A DNA stretch of 64,000 nt, taken from assembly GCA_021793405.1 (NCBI GenBank), contig JAJYSV010000010.1, positions 1-64,000 of the forward strand. Reading direction: 5' to 3'. The translations under genes were made by a program, and so were the position numbers. Below are positions 44,029 to 53,311 of the stretch, piece by piece (the first letter of the stretch is position 1; the number at the start of each line of letters is the position of its first letter). The stretch comes from Acidobacteriota bacterium (lineage in GTDB: Bacteria; Acidobacteriota; Terriglobia; Terriglobales; Acidobacteriaceae). Under the pieces are notes generated by a model. That model was not told the origin of the DNA. It did no database searches and saw only the letters and a program-made list of their open reading frames with translations.

Positions 44029-45666
44029 GTGCCCGACATTCGTAGAATTCTAAAGCTCGATCCACGCGACAACGTGCTGGTTGCATTAACCCCTCTTGCG
44101 GCCAATGAACCGGTGACCTATGCAGACGCAACATATGTTCCCGTCGCCGACGTGCCCGCAAAATTCAAGTTTGTCGAACAGGACATGCCGCTTGGCGCCG
44201 AGATCATCATGTACGGCGTTGTAGTGGGCAAGGTCAGGGAGCCGATCCCGGCGGGTGGCGTCGTGACCACGAGGAATCTGCAGAACGACTCCAGTGCATA
44301 TTCCACGACGCGCATGAGTCATCCGTGGAATGCGCCCGATGTTTCATCGTGGTGGCAACGTAGTTTTCTCGGCTACCACCGTGCGGACGGCAAGGTAGGA
44401 ACCAGAAACTATTGGCTAGTTTTGCCTCTGGTGTTCTGCGAGAACCGGAATGTCGAATTGCTCCGGGAGGCCTTCGAGGAGGAACTGGGCTATCGCAGGC
44501 ACAACGACTATCGTCGTCAGGTAAGAAATCTGATCGCTCGCCGCAGCAACCCACGGTCGGAAACCCGGGTCGCCGAGCCAGAGTCCGACGCAGCTCCCAT
44601 TTTCCAAAACCTGGATGGAGTCAGGTTTCTCTTCCACGAAGGCGGCTGCGGCGGCACCCGACAGGATGCTCGCGCACTCTGCGGTCTCCTTGCGGGATAC
44701 ATCCAGCACCCGAATGTCGCGGGCGCAACTGTGCTGAGTCTCGGCTGCCAGAATGCAGAAATTTCGATGCTCCTTGAGGAAATCCGCAAGCGAGACCCGC
44801 AAGCGAGCAAGCCTGTACTCATCCTCGACCAGCAGGCGTTGGGGCTGCAATCGAACATGCTCGGCCGGGCCATCGACCAGACATTTAGCGCTCTTGAGGA
44901 CGCCAATAAGGCTCAGCGTACTCCCGCTTCCCTTACCGAGTTGACCATCGGCCTGAAGTGCGGCGGCTCGGACGGCTTCTCCGGCATTTCTGCGAACCCG
45001 GCGCTCGGACATCTGTCAGATCTGCTGGCAGCACTCGGAGGCAAGTCGATTTTGTCGGAGTTTCCCGAGCTATGCGGGGTCGAACAGGACCTCATCAATC
45101 GCTCCGTAAGCCAGGCTGCAGCAGATCGCTTCGCGCATCTTATGACGACCTATGCAGCGCGGGCCAAGGCTGTCCACTCCGGCTTTGAAATGAATCCTTC
45201 ACCTGGAAATATTCGCGACGGGCTGATTACCGATGCCATGAAATCTGCCGGCGCTGCGCGGAAAGGCGGAACATCGCCTGTTGTGGATGTACTCGACTTT
45301 CCCGAATACGTGACCACGCCCGGACTAAGTCTGCTCTGCACCCCAGGTAATGATGTGGAATGTGTCACGGCACAGGTTGGTGCCGGAGCAAACCTCGTAC
45401 TGTTTACCACCGGCATGGGAACCCCTACGGGCAATCCTGTCGCTCCTGTCGTGAAGGTGGCGACGAACACCCCAATGGCTACACGGATGTCAGACATCAT
45501 CGACATCGACACCGGAGGCATTCTCACCGGTGACTCCACCGTCGAGAAGATGGCGGCAGACATTCTGGAGTTGGCAATCGACATTGCCAGTGGACGCAGA
45601 AAAACAAAAGCGGAGTTGAATGGACAGAACGACTTCATTCCGTGGAAACGCGGGGTTTCGTTGTGA
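44029..45666 (+). CDS. uxaA: Altronate/galactarate dehydratase family protein (UxaA-like)
   Basis: Dehydrates D-altronate to 2-keto-3-deoxygluconate in galacturonate catabolism, or the matching step for a related aldarate. The 545-residue protein joins a SAF-type N-terminal domain (about residues 5-85) to the long dehydratase domain beginning GYHRADGKVGTRNYW (about 107-121). Cysteine-containing blocks include EGGCGGTRQDAR, SLGCQNAE, LKCGGSDGFSG and SLLCTPGNDVE, consistent with the iron-dependent family. GTG at 44029 behind GAGAGGA is preferred over a TTG at 44014. Functionally it should work with the MFS carrier upstream and a KDG aldolase, perhaps the DHDPS-type gene at 18533. Confidence 0.88.
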   Translation: MPDIRRILKLDPRDNVLVALTPLAANEPVTYADATYVPVADVPAKFKFVEQDMPLGAEIIMYGVVVGKVREPIPAGGVVTTRNLQNDSSAYSTTRMSHPWNAPDVSSWWQRSFLGYHRADGKVGTRNYWLVLPLVFCENRNVELLREAFEEELGYRRHNDYRRQVRNLIARRSNPRSETRVAEPESDAAPIFQNLDGVRFLFHEGGCGGTRQDARALCGLLAGYIQHPNVAGATVLSLGCQNAEISMLLEEIRKRDPQASKPVLILDQQALGLQSNMLGRAIDQTFSALEDANKAQRTPASLTELTIGLKCGGSDGFSGISANPALGHLSDLLAALGGKSILSEFPELCGVEQDLINRSVSQAAADRFAHLMTTYAARAKAVHSGFEMNPSPGNIRDGLITDAMKSAGAARKGGTSPVVDVLDFPEYVTTPGLSLLCTPGNDVECVTAQVGAGANLVLFTTGMGTPTGNPVAPVVKVATNTPMATRMSDIIDIDTGGILTGDSTVEKMAADILELAIDIASGRRKTKAELNGQNDFIPWKRGVSL

Positions 45667-45770
45667 GCTCACAGGGAATTCCGTGCATCTAGCTGCGGAT
45701 TCCAGACTACCTCAGTTGGACGCACGGTCGATTATTATTAGCCGGTTTGTTGCGCCAACTCAGACTTGGA

Positions 45771-48269
45771 TCATCGACTGCCCTGGTATCGCCGGTTCTT
45801 TAAAGGTGCGAACTTGGTGGATATTGAGCCAGCCACCGGAAACTGAAAGCTATCTACCGAAGTAAGCCCATCAAGAGCTTGTGCGGTCAGCTTCACCGAG
45901 TAGCTACCAGCTTGTGTGTACGCATGGCTTACCTGTGCGCCGATGAGAGATACCCCGTCGCCAAAATCCCATCGATAAGAAATGACGGGGGCTGTCGAAC
46001 TCGCGAGTTGCGCAGAGAACAACACCGCCTCACCCGTTGTTCCCGCGGACGGATGCTCAGCGTGAACAACAGGTAACTGCGGTGGGATGGCAGTATCGAT
46101 GATCTTCAGAACTCTGACGGAATGAGACGGCTGCGTCACAGTAAGGGCATTCGCTTCTGACAACGATGCCTTTTTCTTGTCAAACACTTCCTCCACGGCG
46201 TAGGAGCCGGTTCTACTTAGCCCCAAGCTGTCAAGGGTCACCGTATGACTTCGTGCGCCGTCCGTCCAATTGAAGATGGTCAGCATGGTTTGTCTAGGAC
46301 TTTCCTTCAGCAGAAACATGCTCGGCTGGTTGTCGCCAGGCAAATACGACATTAGATCCAAGGGCGTCGACGAACGGCCGAGGCGGACCATATCGATCAA
46401 ATCTTGATTTTGGACCAGGGCAAGCCGGTCAGGTTCGGACCCAAGGGTGGGTAGGTCATCGCCAATTTCATACATGCCTCCCGATACTGCAGACAACGCA
46501 ATGGAGACTTCGGCTTCATCCGACGTAAGAGAGCGTCTCCCACCATGCCAAGACTGGTCATCCAAGGTTTGTTTTGAAACGCTAAAGGCATCGGGATCTG
46601 CGACAAAGTAGTTGCGATTCATGTAATAGCGCGCAGCAATCCCGGATGCTGCATCCTTGCTGGCATCAAATGTGTGCCCTGTGTCTTGAGAGATGCGGCC
46701 AAAATCAACATAGCCGACCGGATCCAGCATTACACTCCCGTCTTTATCTAACAGGACATGGTTCCCAACAGTCTGGCGAATGATGCCTAAGCCGATCCTT
46801 TGCGCCTCCATGGCTGTTGTATGAGGCCGATAGTAATACCCTTCGATCGCCGTATCGTCCATGAAATCCATCTTGATATAGCGGATTCCCCATAGATCGA
46901 CAAGAGTCGTGTACGTCTTCCGCAAATACGCCTGGGCGCCTGGATTGGTGCAATCCAGCACGAACAAACGGTCATTGTGATCAGTCGCCCACCCAATATG
47001 GATGGGCTCCCCTTTTGCGTTGCGGACCAGCCAGTCGCGGTGATTCTGGTATACCCATGAACGCTCGGAGACTTCAAATGGAGCCGTCCAAATTCCTGGA
47101 ACGAGCCCGAGACTTGTTACTTTTCGTTCCAGTTCTGCCAGTCCGTGAGGGAAGAGGGTCGCGTTCGGCGTGCTATATTCTCCACGCGCATACTGGTAGC
47201 CCTCATCGATATGAAAGAAATCATATCCGAGCGACTTCAGGTTCTGTGCTTCCCATTGTGCGTTGGTCAGTGCTGTTCCGGCGTTCAACCCGAAATAATA
47301 AGCTGTCCAACTCCACCATCCCATGGGTGTCGGTGCGGTGACCCAAGCTTGATGAATTTTCCTGATGATCGTTCCATAGGTTTCGAGTTGCCGGTGATAG
47401 TCGGTATCGATGCTAAGCAGCAATTTCTCGGAGGACAACTGCGACCCAGGCGCTACAGGTAACTGCAAGATCACTCGATCTTCAGCAGCGGCATGACGAA
47501 GAGATCCCCACTGATCCGTTTCTAACTCGGTCGTGCCGGAAGAATCCACCTCATAATCTGAGATGTGCTTCTGAGCAGCGCTTCCGTCCAAGTGGATGCG
47601 AAGAATGGTGAGGAAATGGTCTGAGGTGAGGGCGCCGGCAAAAAAACTCTCATGGCTCTGCCGGTTATAGAGCAGTTGACTGCCAACCCCGCGGTACACC
47701 GCAGCGTCTCCCAGGTCGTGAATTGTGATATTTGGCCGGTCCTCGCTGAAGCTATCGGAAAGCACGCGATCTTCAAGAGCAGAGCCACCCAAATCAAGTA
47801 TGGAATTTCCGACTGCCGCTACAGGGCGTATTGATTCTACTTCGACCGGATCAGTCGTGGTGTTGCGAACGAAGACCTGGATGTCTGCAAACGGCTGACT
47901 GGAATATGCACGTAAGCGATAAATAAGATCAGGCTCGTCCGGCGAGCCTGAAAAGGTGACCGTCCACTCATCCGCAGTACCCAGATCGTCTGACACGGTG
48001 GAATGAGCGATGGTATGATGCGGATAATCTTTGGATTCAACCCAGCGACCGCGCAACTGAACAGCAATTCCAGCATGGAGTACCGGTCGATCCGATTTTA
48101 ACGCGCTGATTGTGTAACTTCCATCGGCAGGATCGACCTTCACCAGGAGTGCATGTCCTGCAGTTTGTGCAGTCAAATGCGCAACATGGCAGAAGGCAGT
48201 CAGAAAAGCTCCCGCTATCATGAGAGCGCAAGACCTGACATGCGTCCCCATCATCCGATTGCATTTCAT
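45771..48269 (-). CDS. Secreted GH36/GH27-like alpha-galactosidase with C-terminal PKD domain
   Basis: An 832-residue protein with a signal peptide (residues 1-35). An N-terminal beta-supersandwich (about 40-295) precedes the clan GH-D barrel: PMGWWSWTAYY at 315-325, FFHIDEGYQY at 351-360 and YIKMDFMDD at 464-472, whose D468 is the predicted nucleophile. A beta domain follows, then a PKD domain (about 740-820, SYRWDFGDG ... HAYTQAGSYSV), used for surface or polysaccharide contacts. Expected activity is removal of alpha-linked galactose or GalNAc. It is convergent with uxaA, and a Gfo/Idh/MocA gene lies upstream on the same strand. Confidence 0.85.
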   Translation of the reverse strand: MKCNRMMGTHVRSCALMIAGAFLTAFCHVAHLTAQTAGHALLVKVDPADGSYTISALKSDRPVLHAGIAVQLRGRWVESKDYPHHTIAHSTVSDDLGTADEWTVTFSGSPDEPDLIYRLRAYSSQPFADIQVFVRNTTTDPVEVESIRPVAAVGNSILDLGGSALEDRVLSDSFSEDRPNITIHDLGDAAVYRGVGSQLLYNRQSHESFFAGALTSDHFLTILRIHLDGSAAQKHISDYEVDSSGTTELETDQWGSLRHAAAEDRVILQLPVAPGSQLSSEKLLLSIDTDYHRQLETYGTIIRKIHQAWVTAPTPMGWWSWTAYYFGLNAGTALTNAQWEAQNLKSLGYDFFHIDEGYQYARGEYSTPNATLFPHGLAELERKVTSLGLVPGIWTAPFEVSERSWVYQNHRDWLVRNAKGEPIHIGWATDHNDRLFVLDCTNPGAQAYLRKTYTTLVDLWGIRYIKMDFMDDTAIEGYYYRPHTTAMEAQRIGLGIIRQTVGNHVLLDKDGSVMLDPVGYVDFGRISQDTGHTFDASKDAASGIAARYYMNRNYFVADPDAFSVSKQTLDDQSWHGGRRSLTSDEAEVSIALSAVSGGMYEIGDDLPTLGSEPDRLALVQNQDLIDMVRLGRSSTPLDLMSYLPGDNQPSMFLLKESPRQTMLTIFNWTDGARSHTVTLDSLGLSRTGSYAVEEVFDKKKASLSEANALTVTQPSHSVRVLKIIDTAIPPQLPVVHAEHPSAGTTGEAVLFSAQLASSTAPVISYRWDFGDGVSLIGAQVSHAYTQAGSYSVKLTAQALDGLTSVDSFQFPVAGSISTKFAPLKNRRYQGSR

Positions 48270-48357
48270 ATCCGTTCCCTTCCTGAAAACGGTCTTGATT
48301 CCTCGAAAAACACTGAAGCTTCAATCGTATAATGCGATGTTTTGTATCGATGATGCG

Positions 48358-49785
48358 TCAGATCGGGTGATCCACGATCTCTTCGTTCTTGGGATCCCAA
48401 TAGAGCTTCTTGCCACTCCAGTAGGACTGCGCCGCCATGATGATCACGATCGCGTGCGAGAATCCATGGTCCACGGTCGCATTCGGCTCTTTTCGTGATT
48501 GCATCGCCGTCAGCCAGTTCATCAAATGGGTCACATCATCGTCGTCCGGCCCAAGCGAGTTGGGCGGGGGCGCGCCCGGCACTTGAACAACTTCCTCGCG
48601 GTCATCGACGGGTGCCACAATGGGCAACTTAGTATAAACAGGCCCTGAATCCCCGGGATCCAATTCTTGTCTGCCGCCTTCGCTGCTGACCGTAAAGAGC
48701 GACGCACCTTCACCACCGTAGTTGACGATCGTTCCATCGCGTCCATGAATACGCGAAAAGCTACGGTAACTATTCCCGAAGAGTGTTTTGTAAGTGTACA
48801 GAAATCCATTTGGATATGTAACCGACGCAACACATGTGTCTGGATTTTGGCGCCCATCCTTCCAGACAAACACACCTCCATTCGCCACGACACTCTCCGG
48901 ATAGGTCTCGTCCGTCCAAAGATGGACCAAGTCGCTGCCATGGCTCATCCACTGATCAAAGATCCCGGAAGAATAATCTTTGTAGAGTCGAAATTCCAGA
49001 TAGACATGTGGATCGAAGGGCTGGTAGGGCTTACCCAACAACCATCGATGCCAGTCCGTGTCTTCCTCGCGCAACTTCGACTTGCGGTCATACATCCACT
49101 TCCTCCACTCCATGTTTGTATCCATCAGCATTTCACGATTGATGCCGGTATCCATCGGCGTAAACCGCCACCGCTCCTCATTGACGTTCCACTCCTGCTC
49201 GATATGCACGACTTTGCCGATGCGTCCGGAACGAATGATATCTCGCACAGCCAGTGGATAAGGCTGGCTGCGGTGTTGGGTTCCCATTTGCACGACCTGC
49301 TTCGACGCCTTCACCGCGTCGCGGGCTTCTTTGGCTTCGGAGAGCACATTCGCAAAGGGCTTCTCTACATAACAATCCTTTCCTGCGCGCACCACCTCTG
49401 CGCAAAGCTTCGCATGTTGAAAATCACCAGTAGCGATCATCACACCATCGATGTCCTTGCGGGCCAGCATCTCTTCGGAATATTTGTAGAGTTGCGGGTC
49501 GAAGTTGAACACTTTCTTTACCTGAGCAGCGCGCCGTTCCCGTGCCAGACTCCAGATATCGCAGACCGCTACCGTTTCGACCGGCATTCGCTTGGAAGCT
49601 AGCTGCACCATGTGCACATGACCTTCGCTGCGGTCCCCGCATCCGAGTTGCCCAAGTCGGATGCGGTCATTCGCTCCAAGAACCCGAGCGTAGGAGCGCG
49701 CATCCATGCTGGCAGCAACCATCGCTCCTCCCGCCTGCTTAACGAACGTGCGCCGATTGGTTCCTTGCTTTGACTTCTCCGGCAT
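48358..49785 (-). CDS. Second Tat-exported Gfo/Idh/MocA-family oxidoreductase
   Basis: A 475-residue protein with a Tat-type start (TNRRTFVKQAGGAMVAAS). The NAD(P)-binding domain contains IRLGQLGCGDRSEGHV, DIDGVMIATGDFQHAKL and the hallmark YVEKPFANVLSEAKE; WDP/SHGSDLVHLW in the C-terminal half carries candidate active-site histidines. It is only distantly similar to the copy at 27454. GH109 N-acetylgalactosaminidases share this fold, but they usually have EVP in place of EKP, so a dehydrogenase or epimerase role is more likely. GGAAGG precedes the ATG. It lies 88 bases upstream of the alpha-galactosidase gene, probably in one operon. Confidence 0.85.
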   Translation of the reverse strand: MPEKSKQGTNRRTFVKQAGGAMVAASMDARSYARVLGANDRIRLGQLGCGDRSEGHVHMVQLASKRMPVETVAVCDIWSLARERRAAQVKKVFNFDPQLYKYSEEMLARKDIDGVMIATGDFQHAKLCAEVVRAGKDCYVEKPFANVLSEAKEARDAVKASKQVVQMGTQHRSQPYPLAVRDIIRSGRIGKVVHIEQEWNVNEERWRFTPMDTGINREMLMDTNMEWRKWMYDRKSKLREEDTDWHRWLLGKPYQPFDPHVYLEFRLYKDYSSGIFDQWMSHGSDLVHLWTDETYPESVVANGGVFVWKDGRQNPDTCVASVTYPNGFLYTYKTLFGNSYRSFSRIHGRDGTIVNYGGEGASLFTVSSEGGRQELDPGDSGPVYTKLPIVAPVDDREEVVQVPGAPPPNSLGPDDDDVTHLMNWLTAMQSRKEPNATVDHGFSHAIVIIMAAQSYWSGKKLYWDPKNEEIVDHPI

Positions 49786-50019
49786 TTTTCACCTTCCGTC
49801 GTTTGCTATTACATCTATTTCAGAAACACTTGCGATTCAAATCGTACAGCGAATTGCATCAACCCACGCAACACTGGCGCTCCATTCTTGAAGGGTATAG
49901 ATGGAGTAGATTGGCGGAAGAGTTTTCGCCTCACCGTGCAAGGTACTCTGAGACTGGTGCCCCCCACAGTGCTACGTTGCAGCAAACACTAGAGGAAATC
50001 CAATCGGAGCTACGCGTAG

Positions 50020-51600
50020 CTATTCCGCACGTACTTCGGCGGCAATTCGACGCAACTCCGGAAGCACATTGCCAAGTGGCACACCAGCTGCGCTGCGCTG
50101 ACCCAGGGCGAAATAGATATCGCGATACAGCGGATAAATCTTCTCGTAGATGGCAACAGCGCCCGGCTGCGGAGTGAATGTTTTGTGACGCAGGCACAAG
50201 GCCGCTTGCGCATCTTCAATTGAGACGTAAGCGCCCGCAGCCATTAACGCTATGATGCCGGAGCCAAGGCTGGTCGGGATGCCATCCGGTACCAGAACAG
50301 GTTTACCCAGCACGTTGGCGTACACCTGATTCAACACGACGCTATTCTGTGGCACGCCGCCAGCGTTGATGACCCGGTCGATGCGAACGCCATGCTCGGC
50401 CATGCGATCGAGAATAATTCTGGTATGCATCGCAGTACCTTCGATGGCGGCGAAGAGTTCATCCTGCGCGGTGTGCAGCAAGTTCCAGCCCAGTGTGACG
50501 CCTCCCAATTCAGCATTCACAAGCACAGTGCGATCGCCGTTATCCCAACTCAGCCGCAGCAGGCCCGTCTGGCCGGCGCGATAGTCTTCCATACCTTTCG
50601 ATAGTTCCTTCACGTTGGTCCCAGCACGCCGCGCAATCGCATCGAAGATGTCTCCCGTTGCGGACAGTCCTGCTTCAATGCCGGTAAAGGCCGGATGTAC
50701 GCTGCCTGGAACGATGCCGCAGACGCCGGGAACCAGGGTGGTCTCCTGGGAAATAGCAATGATGCAGGTGGAGGTGCCAACAACATTGACGACGTCGCCC
50801 TCACGGATGCCCGCGCCGATGGCATCCCAATGGGCATCGAACGCGCCGACCGGGATCGGAATGCCGGCCTTCAGCCCCAGTTGTTCGGCCCAGTAGTCGC
50901 TCAGGTGTCCGGCGAGATGATCTGAAGTTTCGACGGGACTTTGCAGTTTTTCGCGAACGCCGTCCAGCAGCGGGTCAAGCGCAGACAGGAATTCTTGCGG
51001 CGGAAACCCACCCCAGCGCAGGTTCCACATCCATTTGTGGCCCAACGCACAGACGCTGCGCACTGCCTTTGCTGGATCGGTGACGCCGGCGAGCGTAGCC
51101 GCGACCATATCGCAATGCTCGAAGGCGCTCGCAAACTGCGTGCGCTTTTCGGGGTTATGGCGGAGCCAGTGCAGTAGCTTAGCAAAGCCCCACTCGTGGG
51201 AATAGACACCACCACACCACTCGATGGCTTCAATGTTTTGCCGGTGGGCAAGTTGGGTGATCTCCTGCGCTTCCGACTTGGCGCGATGATCGCACCACAG
51301 GTAATATTCGCCCAGCGGCTGCATGTGGGCATCCACGGGAATCACGCTTGACCCTGTGGTATCGAGCGCAATCGCTGCAATCGAATTGCCCGGCACGCCA
51401 GCCTCTGCAATGGCCTGATGCACCGCTTTCACCAATGCGTTCATCTGGTCGATGTGCGATTGGGTGGCGTAGTCAGGGTCTTCCCGCTTGCGATGCAGAG
51501 GATACTCCGCCGCCGCGGTCGCGAGGCGGCCACGCTCACTGTCGAAAATCGATACGCGCACGCTGAGCGTTCCAAAATCCACACCGGCAACAATGGCCAT
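50020..51600 (-). CDS. araB: L-ribulokinase
   Basis: Phosphorylates L-ribulose to L-ribulose-5-phosphate. The 526-residue FGGY-family kinase has the phosphate-1 segment VAGVDFGTLSVRVSIFD (residues 4-20), ALDTTGSSVIPVD with family residues around 80-90, the catalytic aspartate in PVGAFDAHWDAIGAG, and the ATP-binding GGVPQNSVVLNQ plus LGSGIIALMAAG near the C-terminus. AGGAG precedes the ATG at 51600. It is the last gene of the minus-strand pentose operon, four bases behind the isomerase-type gene. The 234 bases downstream (49786-50019) hold only the promoter of the next gene. Confidence 0.93.
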   Translation of the reverse strand: MAIVAGVDFGTLSVRVSIFDSERGRLATAAAEYPLHRKREDPDYATQSHIDQMNALVKAVHQAIAEAGVPGNSIAAIALDTTGSSVIPVDAHMQPLGEYYLWCDHRAKSEAQEITQLAHRQNIEAIEWCGGVYSHEWGFAKLLHWLRHNPEKRTQFASAFEHCDMVAATLAGVTDPAKAVRSVCALGHKWMWNLRWGGFPPQEFLSALDPLLDGVREKLQSPVETSDHLAGHLSDYWAEQLGLKAGIPIPVGAFDAHWDAIGAGIREGDVVNVVGTSTCIIAISQETTLVPGVCGIVPGSVHPAFTGIEAGLSATGDIFDAIARRAGTNVKELSKGMEDYRAGQTGLLRLSWDNGDRTVLVNAELGGVTLGWNLLHTAQDELFAAIEGTAMHTRIILDRMAEHGVRIDRVINAGGVPQNSVVLNQVYANVLGKPVLVPDGIPTSLGSGIIALMAAGAYVSIEDAQAALCLRHKTFTPQPGAVAIYEKIYPLYRDIYFALGQRSAAGVPLGNVLPELRRIAAEVRAE

Positions 51601-51604
51601 TCGA

Positions 51605-53029
51605 TTACTCTCCTTCTGATCCGTGGAAGTACATATTCCAGTCAAGGTAATTGCTGGCCGCTTCATACACGGCACGAGCGCTCTGGGAGAAGTTAGCGGC
51701 GACGTGATGCTCGAAGCCCTCGTCGCAAATGAAGCGCAGCAGTCGCTGCATCTGCGGAATCTCGACCACGCCCGCTCCGCCAAAAGTCTCCAGCGGGTCG
51801 TTGGTAAACCGGCCTTCGCCGACGTAGCCGCGCATCTCGCCGTGGCGATCGTCGGTGGAGAAACGCGCGTAACTCATCGCGCCAGCTTTCACACGGCCGA
51901 CGCAGGTGCCAAAGGTGTTTTCCCGGCCAACCGTCCCGGCGATGATGGCCTGAAAATCCATGATGACATCGTTGAAGAAATGCTTTGGCAGGTTGGAACA
52001 GTGGAAGCAGACGGCCTTGTCCGGATCGTCGCCATAGTTATTGTTCCAATCGAGCAGCGCGCTGGGCGTTTCGGAAGCCAGTGCCAGCGCGTGCATGCTG
52101 AGCGTGCCCACCACATCCACTTCACAGGCCGACGGAATCAGGTTCTCGCTCATCATGCTCATAATGGTGCAGGGCACGACACCGAAATATTCTTCCAGCG
52201 CGGTCCAGCACTGCACGGCGCTGATGGTGGTTTGTGTCTGCTGCATCCACTGTTCGATCACCCAGCCCAGCTTGGCCATTTTGATCAAAGCGGGCTCTGG
52301 AACATCGCCAGTCTGCACGTACTTTTTGATGGCTGCAAGTTTCGCTTCGACGTTGCTGTCACCGTCCTTCAGGCGGTCAATGCGGCCGAGGATTTCCGAT
52401 AGATCGATCGGCTCGACTGAGATGCTGCTGGCTTCGAGCAACTTTTCGCTGTAGCGGACGGTGTTGAAGGCCGCGGGGCGCGCGCCGATGGAACCGATGC
52501 GCAGGTTGGTAAGCCCACGCACCACGCGGCATACTGCGCTGAACCATGCCAGATCTTGTTTGAACCCGTCGGAACTGGGCGAAACCGTATGCAACTTCGT
52601 CAGCGAATACGAAATGCCATACTGCATCAGGTTGTTGCAGGCTGACATTTTGCCGCAGAAGCTGTCGCGACGAAACGCGATCGACATCTTGGAGGTCTTG
52701 TCGGGCGTGGCCTGCACCAGCACTGGCACTTTCAAGGTCGAATATCGCATGGCGTCGGCGATGGCGCGTTCGTCACCAAAGTTCGGCAAGGTGACGATGA
52801 CGCCATCAATCTCGTCGCGGTGCTGGCGGAACAAATCGCCGCAGCGTCGGGCCTCCTCATGCGTTTCGATGGCCCCATACTTCGACTCTTCCGGAGTCAG
52901 CCCGACGACGCGGATTCCCGCTCCCTGCAGCACCTGCAGCATCTCTTCCCTACCCTCCTTGGCCAGATGGTCGGGGAAAAATCCGCGATTGCCAACGATC
53001 ATTCCAAATGTCATCTGTCTGCCGCTCAT
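51605..53029 (-). CDS. L-fucose/L-arabinose isomerase-family protein (likely AraA substitute)
   Basis: A 474-residue protein of the COG2407 L-fucose isomerase-related group rather than classical AraA: no long match to AraA is seen in the N-terminal two thirds, while the segments VTLPNFGDERAIADAM, VRYSEKLLEASSI and SENLIPSACEVDVVGTLSM fit the FucI-like branch with acidic metal ligands. The C-terminal GFEHHVAANFSQSARAV resembles the histidine region shared by FucI and AraA. Context between an SSS carrier, araD and araB says it interconverts an aldopentose and a ketopentose, most simply L-arabinose and L-ribulose (inference). GGAGG precedes the ATG. Confidence 0.85.
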   Translation of the reverse strand: MSGRQMTFGMIVGNRGFFPDHLAKEGREEMLQVLQGAGIRVVGLTPEESKYGAIETHEEARRCGDLFRQHRDEIDGVIVTLPNFGDERAIADAMRYSTLKVPVLVQATPDKTSKMSIAFRRDSFCGKMSACNNLMQYGISYSLTKLHTVSPSSDGFKQDLAWFSAVCRVVRGLTNLRIGSIGARPAAFNTVRYSEKLLEASSISVEPIDLSEILGRIDRLKDGDSNVEAKLAAIKKYVQTGDVPEPALIKMAKLGWVIEQWMQQTQTTISAVQCWTALEEYFGVVPCTIMSMMSENLIPSACEVDVVGTLSMHALALASETPSALLDWNNNYGDDPDKAVCFHCSNLPKHFFNDVIMDFQAIIAGTVGRENTFGTCVGRVKAGAMSYARFSTDDRHGEMRGYVGEGRFTNDPLETFGGAGVVEIPQMQRLLRFICDEGFEHHVAANFSQSARAVYEAASNYLDWNMYFHGSEGE

Positions 53030-53056
53030 TGTTTTCCTCCACGCTCTTCTATTCGG

Positions 53057-53272
53057 TTAATTTTCTCTGCCGGGCATAAACTTCACGCAATAGAACAGGC
53101 CCAGCGCCAGCAAACCACCGCCCCACCACAGCGGCGCATGCAAGTGCGCAAGCACCACCGGCGGCGTATGCCCGCTGATAAGTTCGTATACACCATAGCC
53201 TCCAATCATCAGCCCATAGACGGTGAGCATCACGCCATTGAAAAACCAGATGGAAACCTCGGTCTTATGCAT
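53057..53272 (-). CDS. Small membrane protein of the pentose operon
   Basis: A 71-residue protein with two hydrophobic helices (about residues 8-30 and 44-66) joined by a loop rich in His and Pro (SGHTPPVVLAHLHAPLWWGG). It is placed 28 bases upstream of the isomerase gene and 39 bases after the SSS transporter gene, so it belongs to the operon. Small two-helix proteins often accompany transporters as accessory subunits, but no named family is recognised. GGGG precedes the ATG. Confidence 0.75.
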   Translation of the reverse strand: MHKTEVSIWFFNGVMLTVYGLMIGGYGVYELISGHTPPVVLAHLHAPLWWGGGLLALGLFYCVKFMPGREN

Positions 53273-53311
53273 TGCCCCACACCCCTGCTTACAACTCGCG
53301 CCACCTCATGC

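Noticed and set aside
48358-49785. GH109 alpha-N-acetylgalactosaminidase call for the Gfo/Idh/MocA protein
   Set aside because: The fold and Tat signal fit, but the EKP motif and overall pattern match the ordinary oxidoreductase branch.
38840-49850. Recurring AATCGTA upstream of several genes (near 38849, 41156, 48323, 49838 and 23826)
   Set aside because: A seven-base word is expected several times in 64 kb on two strands, and the flanking bases do not align into a longer motif.
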